Assembly: GCA_964030785.1 (NCBI GenBank)
Contig: OZ034975.1
Coordinates: forward strand, 14,952,142 to 15,016,141
DNA from: Siderastrea siderea
Lineage: Eukaryota; Cnidaria; Anthozoa; Scleractinia; Rhizangiidae
Length of the DNA stretch: 64,000 nt
Reading direction: 5' to 3'
The notes beneath the pieces are model-generated. The model was not told the origin of the DNA. It saw only the letters and a list, made by a program, of their open reading frames with translations, and made no database searches. Both the position numbers and the translations under genes were made by a program. This document shows, piece by piece, positions 1-7,007 of this stretch. Every line of letters starts with the position of its first letter. Position 1 is the stretch's first letter.

Positions 1-314
1 AGCACGCGTTTGTCACCCGATCCTTCATCCATTAAATCATCCAAGACCAGGACCCCATGTCCTTCAGGAAACCATTGGACCAACGCCTCATGATCGGGAA
101 TGCCTTCGTGAAACACGATCCCTTGATTTTGCATGCTTCGAAATCGATCTTGCCAGGCCCCATAACAATAATGTCGTTCGGTCGGTGGGGTTTCAAACAA
201 CTCTGGGTTGTCTACCAAGAGTTTTTCCGTAAAGACGGTTTTACCACATCCCGAAGGTCCCACCACCAAGATAGAGGAGGGGGTATGAAAACGAAACGGT
301 TTCCCCGTTTGCAT
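1..314 (-). CDS. Packaging ATPase, A32/FtsK-HerA-like (partial, C-terminus beyond window edge)
   Basis: The first 104 residues of a P-loop ATPase are visible and the rest lies off the left edge. Residues 19-26 are a Walker A loop (GPSGCGKT) and residues 88-97 a hydrophobic Walker B strand ending in acidic residues (VLVLDDLMDE). The short lead before the P-loop and the small core fit the genome-packaging ATPases of Mavericks/Polintons and adintoviruses, which load DNA into preformed capsids; that role is known for the family and inferred here. The ATG at 314 was chosen because a TATA-like motif lies about 30-40 bases upstream. Its neighbours are the tRNA-like gene and the maturation protease. 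No break is visible in the part present. Confidence 0.85.
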   Translation of the reverse strand, partial: MQTGKPFRFHTPSSILVVGPSGCGKTVFTEKLLVDNPELFETPPTERHYCYGAWQDRFRSMQNQGIVFHEGIPDHEALVQWFPEGHGVLVLDDLMDEGSGDKRV

Positions 315-331
315 GATGATACTACCCAGTT

Positions 332-340
332 AAAAAAAAA
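332..340 (-). terminator. Pol III-type oligo-T terminator after the tRNA-like gene
   Basis: On the minus strand a run of nine T residues begins 13 bases past the 3' end of the tRNA-like gene. This is the standard RNA polymerase III stop and supports transcription of that gene. Confidence 0.55.
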
Positions 341-344
341 GGCA

Positions 345-353
345 CCTTTTTAT
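345..353 (-). promoter_or_regulatory. TATA-like core for the ATPase gene
   Basis: The minus strand reads ATAAAAAGG followed by TGCC. It abuts the tRNA-like gene and lies about 31 bases before the ATPase ATG at 314. The same core precedes other genes of this block (3011-3024, 3250-3261, 6851-6859, 12647-12656). Confidence 0.45.
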
Positions 354-435
354 TGGAGCCGGTGGGACTCGAACCCACGACCCAATCGCTATCTTGGATC
401 AAGTCCAAAGGCTCTACCCACTGAGCGACGACTCC
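354..435 (-). tRNA. tRNA-like gene, isotype unresolved (nominal anticodon TTG)
   Basis: The 82-nt minus-strand sequence folds as a tRNA. The 7-bp acceptor stem is GGAGTCG/CGGCTCC with one G-T pair; the D stem is GCTC/GAGC with an AGTGGGTA loop; the T arm is a perfect GTGGG-TTCGAGT-CCCAC. The B box GGTTCGAGTCC is canonical and the A box is nearly so. The 17-nt anticodon arm gives loop ACTTGAT, so the nominal anticodon is TTG (Gln), but position 33 is C rather than the near-universal U. The variable region is about 14 nt, as in class II Leu/Ser tRNAs. The GGACTTGA segment also resembles a Ser(TGA) arm missing two bases. It may be functional, degenerate or non-canonical. It sits between protease and ATPase, followed by a T9 run. 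Confidence 0.7.
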
Positions 436-465
436 GACACCGTTTTTTCCAACGAACTTTTTTAT

Positions 466-1005
466 TTAAGCATTACATTGATGATACGGATGACAACAAA
501 GTTGATACCATCTGGCTTCTTGACCTACAATCAATTGTTGAAGGCGTTGACCCGCTTGATGGTCATTCCTGACATAATCATAATCCGAAAACTCATTTAA
601 AAATGCTTGCAAGGTCCGTCCACGGGCTTTGGCTTTCAAGTACAACAAGGCGTAATCACCACAACTCTTGCTTGAAATGGCTTGGAGGGACTTGCCATTG
701 GTCACCACATACTTCCAATGGTTGACAATCCAATCTCGTAACGGGGTAGCTTGCACGTACGTGTCCATGGGCAAAGCATAACTGTCCAGGACTTCACACA
801 CCTTTCCATCCGTCCACACCGCTAACCAATGTTGTCCCGGTTGATCGTGTGGGTCGGTATTCACAATGTACCCTTGAGGGGCAGTCTTGACAGGCCTCTT
901 GGGTAAACGATCACAGGCCACTGTCCCGTAAAAGACCGGTTTCAATTGCGGGTCGTCTCGGGCTAAATAATCCAACTGCACATTATTCAAGGCCACATGT
1001 TCCAT
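466..1005 (-). CDS. Adenain-like cysteine maturation protease
   Basis: The 179-aa product matches peptidase family C5, the proteases that cleave capsid precursors in adenoviruses and Mavericks/adintoviruses. The catalytic set is visible: His59 in QHW, Asp74 in LDSY, Gln108 and Cys115 in SCGDYAL, in the order and spacing of the family. The size is close to the small end of adenain. The ATG overlaps the capsid gene stop codon by one base (TGATG on the minus strand), which suggests coupled expression from a common transcript. The reading frame is intact with no missing catalytic residue. Its partners should be the capsid and small basic virion proteins encoded just upstream. Confidence 0.88.
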   Translation of the reverse strand: MEHVALNNVQLDYLARDDPQLKPVFYGTVACDRLPKRPVKTAPQGYIVNTDPHDQPGQHWLAVWTDGKVCEVLDSYALPMDTYVQATPLRDWIVNHWKYVVTNGKSLQAISSKSCGDYALLYLKAKARGRTLQAFLNEFSDYDYVRNDHQAGQRLQQLIVGQEARWYQLCCHPYHQCNA

Positions 1006-2405
1006 CAGTGCTGGTAAATGTTATACAACACGGCTCCGTTCCTGTCAATCTCCAGCAAGTTCTCAAATTCTCCATACACGAGCACGGTTATATTGACACC
1101 GGGTGCGGCTCCAAATTCCAAGACCAGTTGTAAATCGCCTGTTTGCTTGGGGTTGAGGGTTTGACTGTCAGCACATCCATTGGCCACATTGTCAAACATG
1201 TACAAGGTACAATTTTTCTGATGGCCCCAATCCAGCAGTTCTACCATGTTGCCTTTCTTTTTACACCAAGCACCACTGGCTTGCAGAAAACGGAAGTAGC
1301 CTAGATTATCTCGGGTGCCATTGTTGTGCACTAACTGCAGGGTTTCATAAGGGTATTCTTCTCCTTTGACAATCTGTTTAATGGACGTCAGACCAAATTT
1401 CTGGAAACAGAAAGGATCTCGGGTCACATCTCCATTGAAGGCACGGCTGTCCAGTAACCCCACAATCAATCGGTCAGGTATTCTGTTTTGAAACAGGTTC
1501 GGGATATCAAAACGGACCAGGTTGTTTTGCATGCTGAAGGTCCGGATTTCACTGCGGACGGTCGGGTAAGCCGCCACTTCTCCTTCATTGTGTCTTTTTT
1601 CAGATAAACTCTGGTAGATGGCGTCATTCAAACGCAGTTGGCAGAGATGAAACCGTAGTTTGACATCCCCTTCCATCAATCGGCCAGCTAGACCCACTCC
1701 ATTGAAAAACAGGCTGGGGCCATTGAAATGAAATTTCATCTTGATTTCGATGCCAGGCACCAACAGTTTGCCAGTGTGAAACACTTCCAAGTGCGGGGTA
1801 AACACCAGACTGTGGGTAAGACCTCCAGCATACTTCTCCACTTCGTCCACAGAGGTATTGAAGGCTGCTTTATGATTAGCACTCAGATCTTGCCAATGTT
1901 GATGGTTTCCTGCTTTGTCTGTGTTGGTGGCAGTCCATTGGGGTGGGAAATCCACTTGATTGTACCAGCCTTGGGGTCCCAACACAGTCTTGCCATCTTC
2001 TCGATCATAATTCAGCAAGGTTTCCAGGTAGGCTTTGTAATGATAAGTGTCGGATTGTGGACTGATCAACGTGCCATTCAAATTCAAGTCAATTTGTTTG
2101 ATGATGGAATGGGCCAAATTGTTGACGGGCCACAATTTTTGAGCGGCGTCCAAGTCATCGTTGGTACTCTTTTGCAATCTCAATTCCATGGTAAAGTAAC
2201 TGCGTCCCAAATCCACAAAATCGTCCAACCCCGGAATGATGAATTCCATGGGATTGATACCCGTGGTGGTGGGTTGGATGGTGACCATGCGATAGGCATT
2301 GATGCTAATGTCGGTCGGTGGCACCTTGAAAATCCGTAATGCAGGGTTGACAGTCCCTTCGGAACGCTCGTGAGCCGGGGCGGTTTGCGTACTCACGTCA
2401 GGCAT
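1005..2405 (-). CDS. Major capsid protein, double jelly-roll type (Maverick/adintovirus)
   Basis: The 466-aa product resembles the Maverick proteins often annotated in metazoan genomes as 'F54H12.2-like', now understood as double jelly-roll major capsid proteins. The diagnostic region is at residues about 55-150: a PMEFIIPG motif, a VDLGRSYF strand, WPVNN, and a YKAYLETLLNY motif. The frame is open throughout. It is followed by the protease with a one-base overlap and preceded by a small arginine-rich gene two bases away, an arrangement typical of a virion-protein operon. An intact capsid plus protease and packaging ATPase implies that the ancestral element could form particles. Confidence 0.85.
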   Translation of the reverse strand: MPDVSTQTAPAHERSEGTVNPALRIFKVPPTDISINAYRMVTIQPTTTGINPMEFIIPGLDDFVDLGRSYFTMELRLQKSTNDDLDAAQKLWPVNNLAHSIIKQIDLNLNGTLISPQSDTYHYKAYLETLLNYDREDGKTVLGPQGWYNQVDFPPQWTATNTDKAGNHQHWQDLSANHKAAFNTSVDEVEKYAGGLTHSLVFTPHLEVFHTGKLLVPGIEIKMKFHFNGPSLFFNGVGLAGRLMEGDVKLRFHLCQLRLNDAIYQSLSEKRHNEGEVAAYPTVRSEIRTFSMQNNLVRFDIPNLFQNRIPDRLIVGLLDSRAFNGDVTRDPFCFQKFGLTSIKQIVKGEEYPYETLQLVHNNGTRDNLGYFRFLQASGAWCKKKGNMVELLDWGHQKNCTLYMFDNVANGCADSQTLNPKQTGDLQLVLEFGAAPGVNITVLVYGEFENLLEIDRNGAVLYNIYQH

Positions 2406-2407
2406 GT

Positions 2408-2635
2408 TTAACGTCGTCGGCGTCGAGTGGTACCCCGTCGTCGTCGTGAGGGGTTTTTATAGCGTCGTCGTGCTAAACGTTGTCTCAAATCAAACCCGGG
2501 GACTCTCATCACCTCGGGACTTAACCATCCACCACGTTGTCGTCGCATGAGTTTCCAAAATGGATACAGTCCACCCCATTGAGACAACCCTCGATCACTA
2601 CGAATCCGTCGAGGTCGTGAAGGCACGGGATCCAT
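2408..2635 (-). CDS. Small arginine-rich virion-type protein
   Basis: A 75-aa basic protein with arginine clusters near the N-terminus (PSRPRRIRSDR) and at the C-terminus (about 12 arginines in the last 20 residues). I start it at the ATG at 2635; a GTG two codons earlier is not a credible eukaryotic start. It lies two bases after the stop of the 108-aa gene and two bases before the capsid gene. Small basic proteins in this position in adintoviruses and adenoviruses are DNA-condensing core proteins; that role here is inferred from charge and location only. Confidence 0.6.
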   Translation of the reverse strand: MDPVPSRPRRIRSDRGLSQWGGLYPFWKLMRRQRGGWLSPEVMRVPGFDLRQRLARRRYKNPSRRRRGTTRRRRR

Positions 2636-2637
2636 GT

Positions 2638-2964
2638 TCACACTCCAAAAATATCACGTGCACGTTTGGTTTGTTTGGGAAACAAAGCACTGGCCACACG
2701 CACGGCGTCTTTCACGCTCTTATGACTCAAGGCTTTCTTGGCTTGTTTGGTGATTTCTTTTTTAAGGACGTCTTCGGCTTTGCGTTTGATACCTCGTGTC
2801 AAACCCGTTTCCAATCCTCTCTTGATATTACTAGGCAGTTTTAAAGGATTTCGCGTCCTTATAAGACCTTGCAACCCCCCACGCATCAGATCCGTCATCA
2901 ATCCTTTGCCTTGTTGATCATACCACTCATCGGTTCGAAATCGTGTCAAACTTCCCCCACGCAT
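2638..2964 (-). CDS. Basic helical virion-associated protein, unknown exact role
   Basis: A 108-aa lysine/arginine-rich protein. The N-terminus has MRGG and the middle has repeated 'RGG/RG-L' segments followed by an amphipathic helix (residues about 55-95) rich in Lys and Ala. The MRGG and MRGGLQG segments resemble the GG-containing sites cut by adenain-type proteases, so it may be a processed core or membrane-active peptide like those of adenoviruses. That is inference. It has its own TATA motif at 3011-3024, about 50 bases upstream of the ATG. Confidence 0.6.
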   Translation of the reverse strand: MRGGSLTRFRTDEWYDQQGKGLMTDLMRGGLQGLIRTRNPLKLPSNIKRGLETGLTRGIKRKAEDVLKKEITKQAKKALSHKSVKDAVRVASALFPKQTKRARDIFGV

Positions 2965-3010
2965 GGTGTCTTCTTCACCAGGGATAAACGTTTTGTCTGT
3001 GCTTCACGTG

Positions 3011-3024
3011 ACCCCCTTTTTATA
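3011..3024 (-). promoter_or_regulatory. TATA box TATAAAAAGGGGGT
   Basis: The minus strand reads TATAAAAAGGGGGT, 47 bases before the ATG at 2964 and immediately after the stop codon of the 63-aa gene. The G-tract after the TATA box is shared with the motif at 3250-3261. Confidence 0.6.
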
Positions 3025-3030
3025 CCGTCA

Positions 3031-3222
3031 TCATCGTCTTCTTTTCCGAAAAGCGGCTTCCAACCCTTTTTTAGCCCCGTAACTCGCGGCACCACCCGCG
3101 GCACCCAACGCCACGGCTTTCCCTCCAGCGATCAAGGCTGGAATAAGGGCGGCCAGTGGGAATAAACCCCCTCGTTGCCTTCTTCTTCTTCGTCTCGTTC
3201 GACGCACTCTTGTCTTGGGCAT
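3031..3222 (-). CDS. pX/mu-like small basic protein with hydrophobic segment
   Basis: A 63-aa protein: an arginine-rich N-terminus (residues 5-18), then RGG and a hydrophobic alanine/leucine/glycine helix (about 19-48), then a basic tail ending KRRR. This layout resembles the adenovirus core peptide X/mu and its adintovirus counterparts, including a QRGG|L junction that an adenain could cut. Homology is not proven at this length. It has a TATA-like motif 28 bases upstream and lies between the basic 108-aa gene and the paralogous virion-protein pair. Confidence 0.6.
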   Translation of the reverse strand: MPKTRVRRTRRRRRRQRGGLFPLAALIPALIAGGKAVALGAAGGAASYGAKKGLEAAFRKRRR

Positions 3223-3249
3223 CTTGTGATTGGGACACTCCGTTGGCCA

Positions 3250-3261
3250 CCCCCTTTTTAT
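3250..3261 (-). promoter_or_regulatory. TATA-like motif ATAAAAAGGGGG
   Basis: The minus strand reads ATAAAAAGGGGG 28 bases upstream of the ATG at 3222, the expected TATA spacing for a very short 5' leader. It overlaps the stop codon of the preceding gene (3258-3260). Confidence 0.5.
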
Positions 3262-4292
3262 GTCTTTTTGAAGTGTAACGTGACAATGGTATGACCTTCA
3301 CCAAACTTGACCAAGTCTCCTCCTCTACCAATCGTTTCAGCCACTTGAACGTGAATCATTTCCACCACCTCGTTACGAAGAGACATGTATTGAATGTGCA
3401 ACGGTTCAAAGTACAGGGTGCCACGTCCTTGTCGCTTGTACTGGATTTCACGCAACAAATCAGTCACGCGATTGCCCACCATCATACTGCCTGCCACGTC
3501 GGAGTACACATGCAGCGATCGTGTGGGTTCACCCACCACCGTTCGAAACGCTACATTCAAGTTGGTGAAACGCCACCCACAACTCATACTCAATTCCATA
3601 TAGTCTTCCACTCGACTGGTGGTCCAAAACACTGGGTTCCCATCCTTATCGGTGATATCCTTCCAAGCGCTGTTCTTGGTCATGTCGGGGATTTGATCCC
3701 CCATGAAGTCTTGCTGTAAGTTAGGACCCAAAATCCATCCACTGTTGATTTTACGTAACCATCCCATCTTGGCAGCTAACTTGGTATGAACGGCAAAGGA
3801 GGGCGTGCGAACGGATCCATCATGAGAGACATTCGTGTTGTCAATGAGCAGATCGTCGCCTTCCCAACGAAACTTGACGTACGTGTGTTTGCCTTGATCG
3901 TCCAAAAACGTACCCCCTTGGATAACCGATTCCAGTCGTTTCTGTTCCACATGAGCAATGGCGGCTTTCATAAAACTCACCCCGTCCACCACCCAATCCC
4001 AGTCTTTAATATCATCAATTTTGGTCACGGCCGCTCCATATTTGTTATAGGTACCTCCGCTTTGACTGGGTGCTTTCAGGTGCCATTTGATACCTAAGAC
4101 GTGTTGTCCTTTCATCACCAACTGATACAAATTGACGCGAGCATCCGGTAAGGAAATGGCACTTAACCCCACTTGCCATCCACCTCCCGTGAGCTGTAAC
4201 GGTTGAGGTAAACGAATCTTGAAGGAATTGGGTTGGTTGTTGGGAAATTCACGTCGGTTGGCATGACTGGGTAATGTCACGTAGAACGACAT
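3258..4292 (-). CDS. Virion-associated protein, copy B of a tandem paralogous pair
   Basis: A 344-aa protein beginning MSFYVTLPSHA. I place the start at the ATG at 4292, since the longer reading starts at GTG. The N-terminal 45 residues (S-FYVTL-S-A...FP.N....F..RLP.P...GW.VG) match the adjacent upstream gene across the whole start, and later blocks also align (LGPNLQQDF, SCGWRFTNLN, RSLHVYSD, RVTDLLREIQY, LVKFGEGHT). Maverick/adintovirus genomes of invertebrates carry related proteins at this position; a penton or other minor capsid role is plausible but unproven. The frame is intact. The upstream paralog ends 14 bases before this ATG. Confidence 0.7.
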   Translation of the reverse strand: MSFYVTLPSHANRREFPNNQPNSFKIRLPQPLQLTGGGWQVGLSAISLPDARVNLYQLVMKGQHVLGIKWHLKAPSQSGGTYNKYGAAVTKIDDIKDWDWVVDGVSFMKAAIAHVEQKRLESVIQGGTFLDDQGKHTYVKFRWEGDDLLIDNTNVSHDGSVRTPSFAVHTKLAAKMGWLRKINSGWILGPNLQQDFMGDQIPDMTKNSAWKDITDKDGNPVFWTTSRVEDYMELSMSCGWRFTNLNVAFRTVVGEPTRSLHVYSDVAGSMMVGNRVTDLLREIQYKRQGRGTLYFEPLHIQYMSLRNEVVEMIHVQVAETIGRGGDLVKFGEGHTIVTLHFKKT

Positions 4293-4306
4293 GTTGTCTT
4301 TGTTCT

Positions 4307-5350
4307 TCACACCACGACTTCCCTTTTAAAGTGGAGGGTCAGGAGGGTACGCCCTTCACCAAATTTCACCAGATCCCCATTGGTTTCGGCCATCTGGGTT
4401 TCCACGATTTCCACCACTTCATTGCGTACTGGGACATATTGAATATGTCGAGGTTCAAAGTGGGTGGTGTTTTGAGGCTGGTACTTGATTTCTCGTAAGA
4501 GATCCGTGATACGACCCCCTACCATGCTGCTGGTCCCTACATCACAATACACGTGCAAAGGACGCGTGGAGGGAAATTCCAACGAAGGACGAAAGGTCTT
4601 GTTCAAATTCACAAACCGCCAAGGGCACGATAGACTCAACTTCAGATAATCCCCCTCCACTTTCCAAAAGAGGGGCTTGTTGGCGGCATCGCGGATATCC
4701 GTCGGGGTAGGAATGGTGGAAATGCCTTGAAATTCTTGCAAGAGATTCGGACCCAATCGATACACGCCCGTCGACACTTGTTCAATCCATCCCATTCTCA
4801 GGGCCAAGGTTCTGCCCCATGACACGTGCGCTACTTGTCGTTTGTAATCCACATTGGTGGTATTCAACAACAAATCCCCTTCGGAGGTCCATTCAAAGGT
4901 CGGGACCAATTTGATGCCATTGTCCTCCGCCCATTTGTTTTTGGGGGCGGTTTGTTTCGCACGGCTTTGCTCGTAACGATACACCAGTTGATGAAAAAAG
5001 TGCGATCCCGTCGACGAGGCCATCTCCTTTCTCATATCTCGACCGTAGACAGTGAATTCGCGACGTTCATGGTACCAGCGATCGTTCCCTTGATCGTCTT
5101 GGGTATACACCCGTTCGTGCCATCGTACATACAACAGAGGATGGGAATCGCCCACGCCTCCTTCTTCCGCTATCACTGGAATGATGGGTAAGGATAAACT
5201 CACCATACCCACCATCCATCCTCGTCCCACAAATCGAATGGGTTTGGGCAACCGGTTTCGAAAATGATGACTCTTGTTCCCAGGAAACTCTTTGGTACTC
5301 GCATGACTCATCAACGTCACGTAAAACGAAGAGTTGGGGACGAACGTCAT
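4307..5350 (-). CDS. Virion-associated protein, copy A of a tandem paralogous pair
   Basis: A 347-aa protein starting MTFVPNSSFYVTLMSHA. It shares with copy B the N-terminal FYVTL domain and the C-terminal blocks LGPNLLQEF, SCPWRFVNLN, RPLHVYCDVG, RITDLLREIKY, HIQYVPVRNEVVE and LVKFGEGRT. The two differ strongly in the middle (about residues 60-200), so the duplication is old. It begins three bases after the integrase stop codon, so it is likely read from the same transcript. A penton or spike-base function is possible from position; no function is assigned. Confidence 0.7.
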   Translation of the reverse strand: MTFVPNSSFYVTLMSHASTKEFPGNKSHHFRNRLPKPIRFVGRGWMVGMVSLSLPIIPVIAEEGGVGDSHPLLYVRWHERVYTQDDQGNDRWYHERREFTVYGRDMRKEMASSTGSHFFHQLVYRYEQSRAKQTAPKNKWAEDNGIKLVPTFEWTSEGDLLLNTTNVDYKRQVAHVSWGRTLALRMGWIEQVSTGVYRLGPNLLQEFQGISTIPTPTDIRDAANKPLFWKVEGDYLKLSLSCPWRFVNLNKTFRPSLEFPSTRPLHVYCDVGTSSMVGGRITDLLREIKYQPQNTTHFEPRHIQYVPVRNEVVEIVETQMAETNGDLVKFGEGRTLLTLHFKREVVV

Positions 5351-5353
5351 TGT

Positions 5354-6496
5354 TTAGTCACGTCGTCGTCGTCGTCTTTTGGGGGGACTTGTCTCTTTGG
5401 GTGGGCTTTTCCTCTTGGGTGGTTGGAGAGACGTCACGTCTTGGCTTGCTATCCAACTATTGTACTTGTCCGGCCACTCTTTCCACTTGACCAACAGGCG
5501 ATCTTTTTGACGCTTAAGTACCTTTTCGATACGAAACACGTCGGATACATGGACTTTTTGTAAATCCTCTTCATAAAACGTGCCATCGACGGGCGTGTCA
5601 TCCCATTCGTGAATCTTATACGTGGGCACAGGGCCAGGGACCACACGATGCACGACAAACACTTCTTCGGTCCAACCGGGTAAATACCCTTTTTCAAAGG
5701 TACGATGAATCTTATTGAGACGTACACGATCCCCTACTTTGAATTTAGGTTTTTTCTGACCTTTCAATCGTTTCTCGTACAGGCGTTTCCAGACTTGAGC
5801 ATCGTTTTCCCACGTCACGTCTTGAGGGGCCATACCAATACTTCGATGACGTGTGGCATTGTAGCCTTGGACCAACTCGGGTAACACATTGTCAAATTTC
5901 AACGTGTTGGCGGCGGTGAAATAGCGGTACAAACGTTCTTTCAAGGTGCGGTTAAATCGTTCCACTATACTGGCTTTGGCATCCCCTTGGGTAGAAAAAT
6001 GGTGGATTCCTTGCTCCTCGAGCCAACGTTGAAACGTGCGATTGTAAAATTCCTTCCCTCGATCCGTTTGCAATTGGACGGGTTTCCTCTTCGTACGCAA
6101 TATCTTGTCAAAGGCATGAACCAACGCCACCCCGGTTTTGTCTTTCAACGGTTGTACCCACGCATACTTGGACAACACATCCACGACGGTCAACAAGTAT
6201 CGTATACCCCGATTATACTTGGCCAAGGGTTGCACTTCCACCAAATCTGCAACCCATTGATGGTCGATACTTAGGGCCACGGTCGGCAGGGTGGTAAATT
6301 GACGACGTCGAGGTTTATGCAACGTGTAGGCCAAATCCCGTTCCAAGACGCGTTGGGCTTTTTTCAAGGGGAGGTTATTGGCCTTGGCAAACCGTTGCAC
6401 GCCTCCTAAACTGCCGGGGGCTCTAGGATCGTGGTAACGGGTCAACCATGATTGCGAGACATCGAGTTTGGTTCGTTTGGTCTTTCGAGGCGCCAT
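5354..6496 (-). CDS. Maverick/Polinton integrase with C-terminal chromodomain
   Basis: A 380-aa retroviral-type integrase. An N-terminal helical region (about 10-60) is followed by the RNase H-fold core with catalytic Asp84 (VADLVEV), Asp145 (QTDRGKEF) and Glu179 (IVERFNRT). An SH3-like basic region (FKVGDRVRL, about 250-300) leads to a chromodomain at about 320-350 (VFRIEKVL...LLVKWKEWP...SWI), then a proline/arginine-rich tail. Polinton integrases insert the linear element into host DNA with short target duplications; the chromodomain probably guides target choice. All catalytic residues are present. The N-terminal coding sequence overlaps the next gene by 55 bases. Confidence 0.92.
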   Translation of the reverse strand: MAPRKTKRTKLDVSQSWLTRYHDPRAPGSLGGVQRFAKANNLPLKKAQRVLERDLAYTLHKPRRRQFTTLPTVALSIDHQWVADLVEVQPLAKYNRGIRYLLTVVDVLSKYAWVQPLKDKTGVALVHAFDKILRTKRKPVQLQTDRGKEFYNRTFQRWLEEQGIHHFSTQGDAKASIVERFNRTLKERLYRYFTAANTLKFDNVLPELVQGYNATRHRSIGMAPQDVTWENDAQVWKRLYEKRLKGQKKPKFKVGDRVRLNKIHRTFEKGYLPGWTEEVFVVHRVVPGPVPTYKIHEWDDTPVDGTFYEEDLQKVHVSDVFRIEKVLKRQKDRLLVKWKEWPDKYNSWIASQDVTSLQPPKRKSPPKETSPPKRRRRRRD

Positions 6497-6813
6497 ACTT
6501 TCTGATACTCATCCAACAAGGTCGGTATGGGAGGGATGGTGTTGGGATGCGCCTTTTGAATGATTCGATACCATTGCCACGCTTTGGGGTGGGCTTTTAA
6601 CCATAACACAAACACTACCCATCGATACAAGTTGAGGTCCACATGGGTTTCTTCAAAGACTTGAAGAGGAGGCGTGTCCTCGGGACATGGGGGAATGGGT
6701 ACTTTTTCACCTGGTTGGTAGTCATATAACACTTGGCAAAGGGCTTGATGGCATTGCCATTGCACCAGGGACAACAAACCCTCCCACGCATAACACAACC
6801 ACACAGACTCCAT
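6442..6813 (-). CDS. Small protein of unknown function overlapping integrase
   Basis: A 123-aa protein that I do not recognise. It is tryptophan-rich (W in CYAWEG, VQWQCH, RWVVFVLWLKAH, AWQWYR) and helical in appearance, with a proline-rich central stretch (PIPPCPEDTPPLQ). Its last 55 bases overlap the integrase start in another frame. It has a clear TATA box at 6851-6859, 38-46 bases upstream of its ATG, so it probably starts the transcript that also carries integrase and the paralogous virion genes. Confidence 0.6.
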   Translation of the reverse strand: MESVWLCYAWEGLLSLVQWQCHQALCQVLYDYQPGEKVPIPPCPEDTPPLQVFEETHVDLNLYRWVVFVLWLKAHPKAWQWYRIIQKAHPNTIPPIPTLLDEYQKVWRLERPNEPNSMSRNHG

Positions 6814-6850
6814 GGTTACACTAATAAAAATTTTATTCTTACAACATCAG

Positions 6851-6859
6851 CCTTTTATA
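6851..6859 (-). promoter_or_regulatory. TATA box TATAAAAGG
   Basis: The minus strand reads TATAAAAGG, 38 bases upstream of the ATG at 6813. This is the best candidate promoter for the 6813-to-3258 gene run. Confidence 0.6.
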
Positions 6860-6869
6860 GATTTCACAA

Positions 6870-7007
6870 GTCAAAAAACTCAAAAGAGCGCGTGTATTTC
6901 ATTTTACCGGCGCTCCGGTCGATCATGCTCTTTTTTCCGGACCTGCTTTTTCATTTGTTTTTATCATGTATCATAATCATTGTTCATTAAAAACAGTTCG
7001 TGTGTCT
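6870..7007. other. Short intergenic spacer
   Basis: About 140 AT-rich bases between the TATA box at 6851-6859 and the stop codon of the GRF-finger gene. I see no gene in it. Confidence 0.5.

Noticed and set aside
1728..2339. 203-aa plus-strand frame opposite the capsid gene
   Set aside because: It is the antisense shadow of a well-supported capsid ORF and has no recognisable protein features. Similar shadows at 3291-3719, 4826-5191 and 5987-6274 are dropped for the same reason.
3071..3331. 86-aa minus frame over the promoter and 63-aa gene
   Set aside because: It overlaps two better supported reading frames and lacks composition typical of coding sequence.
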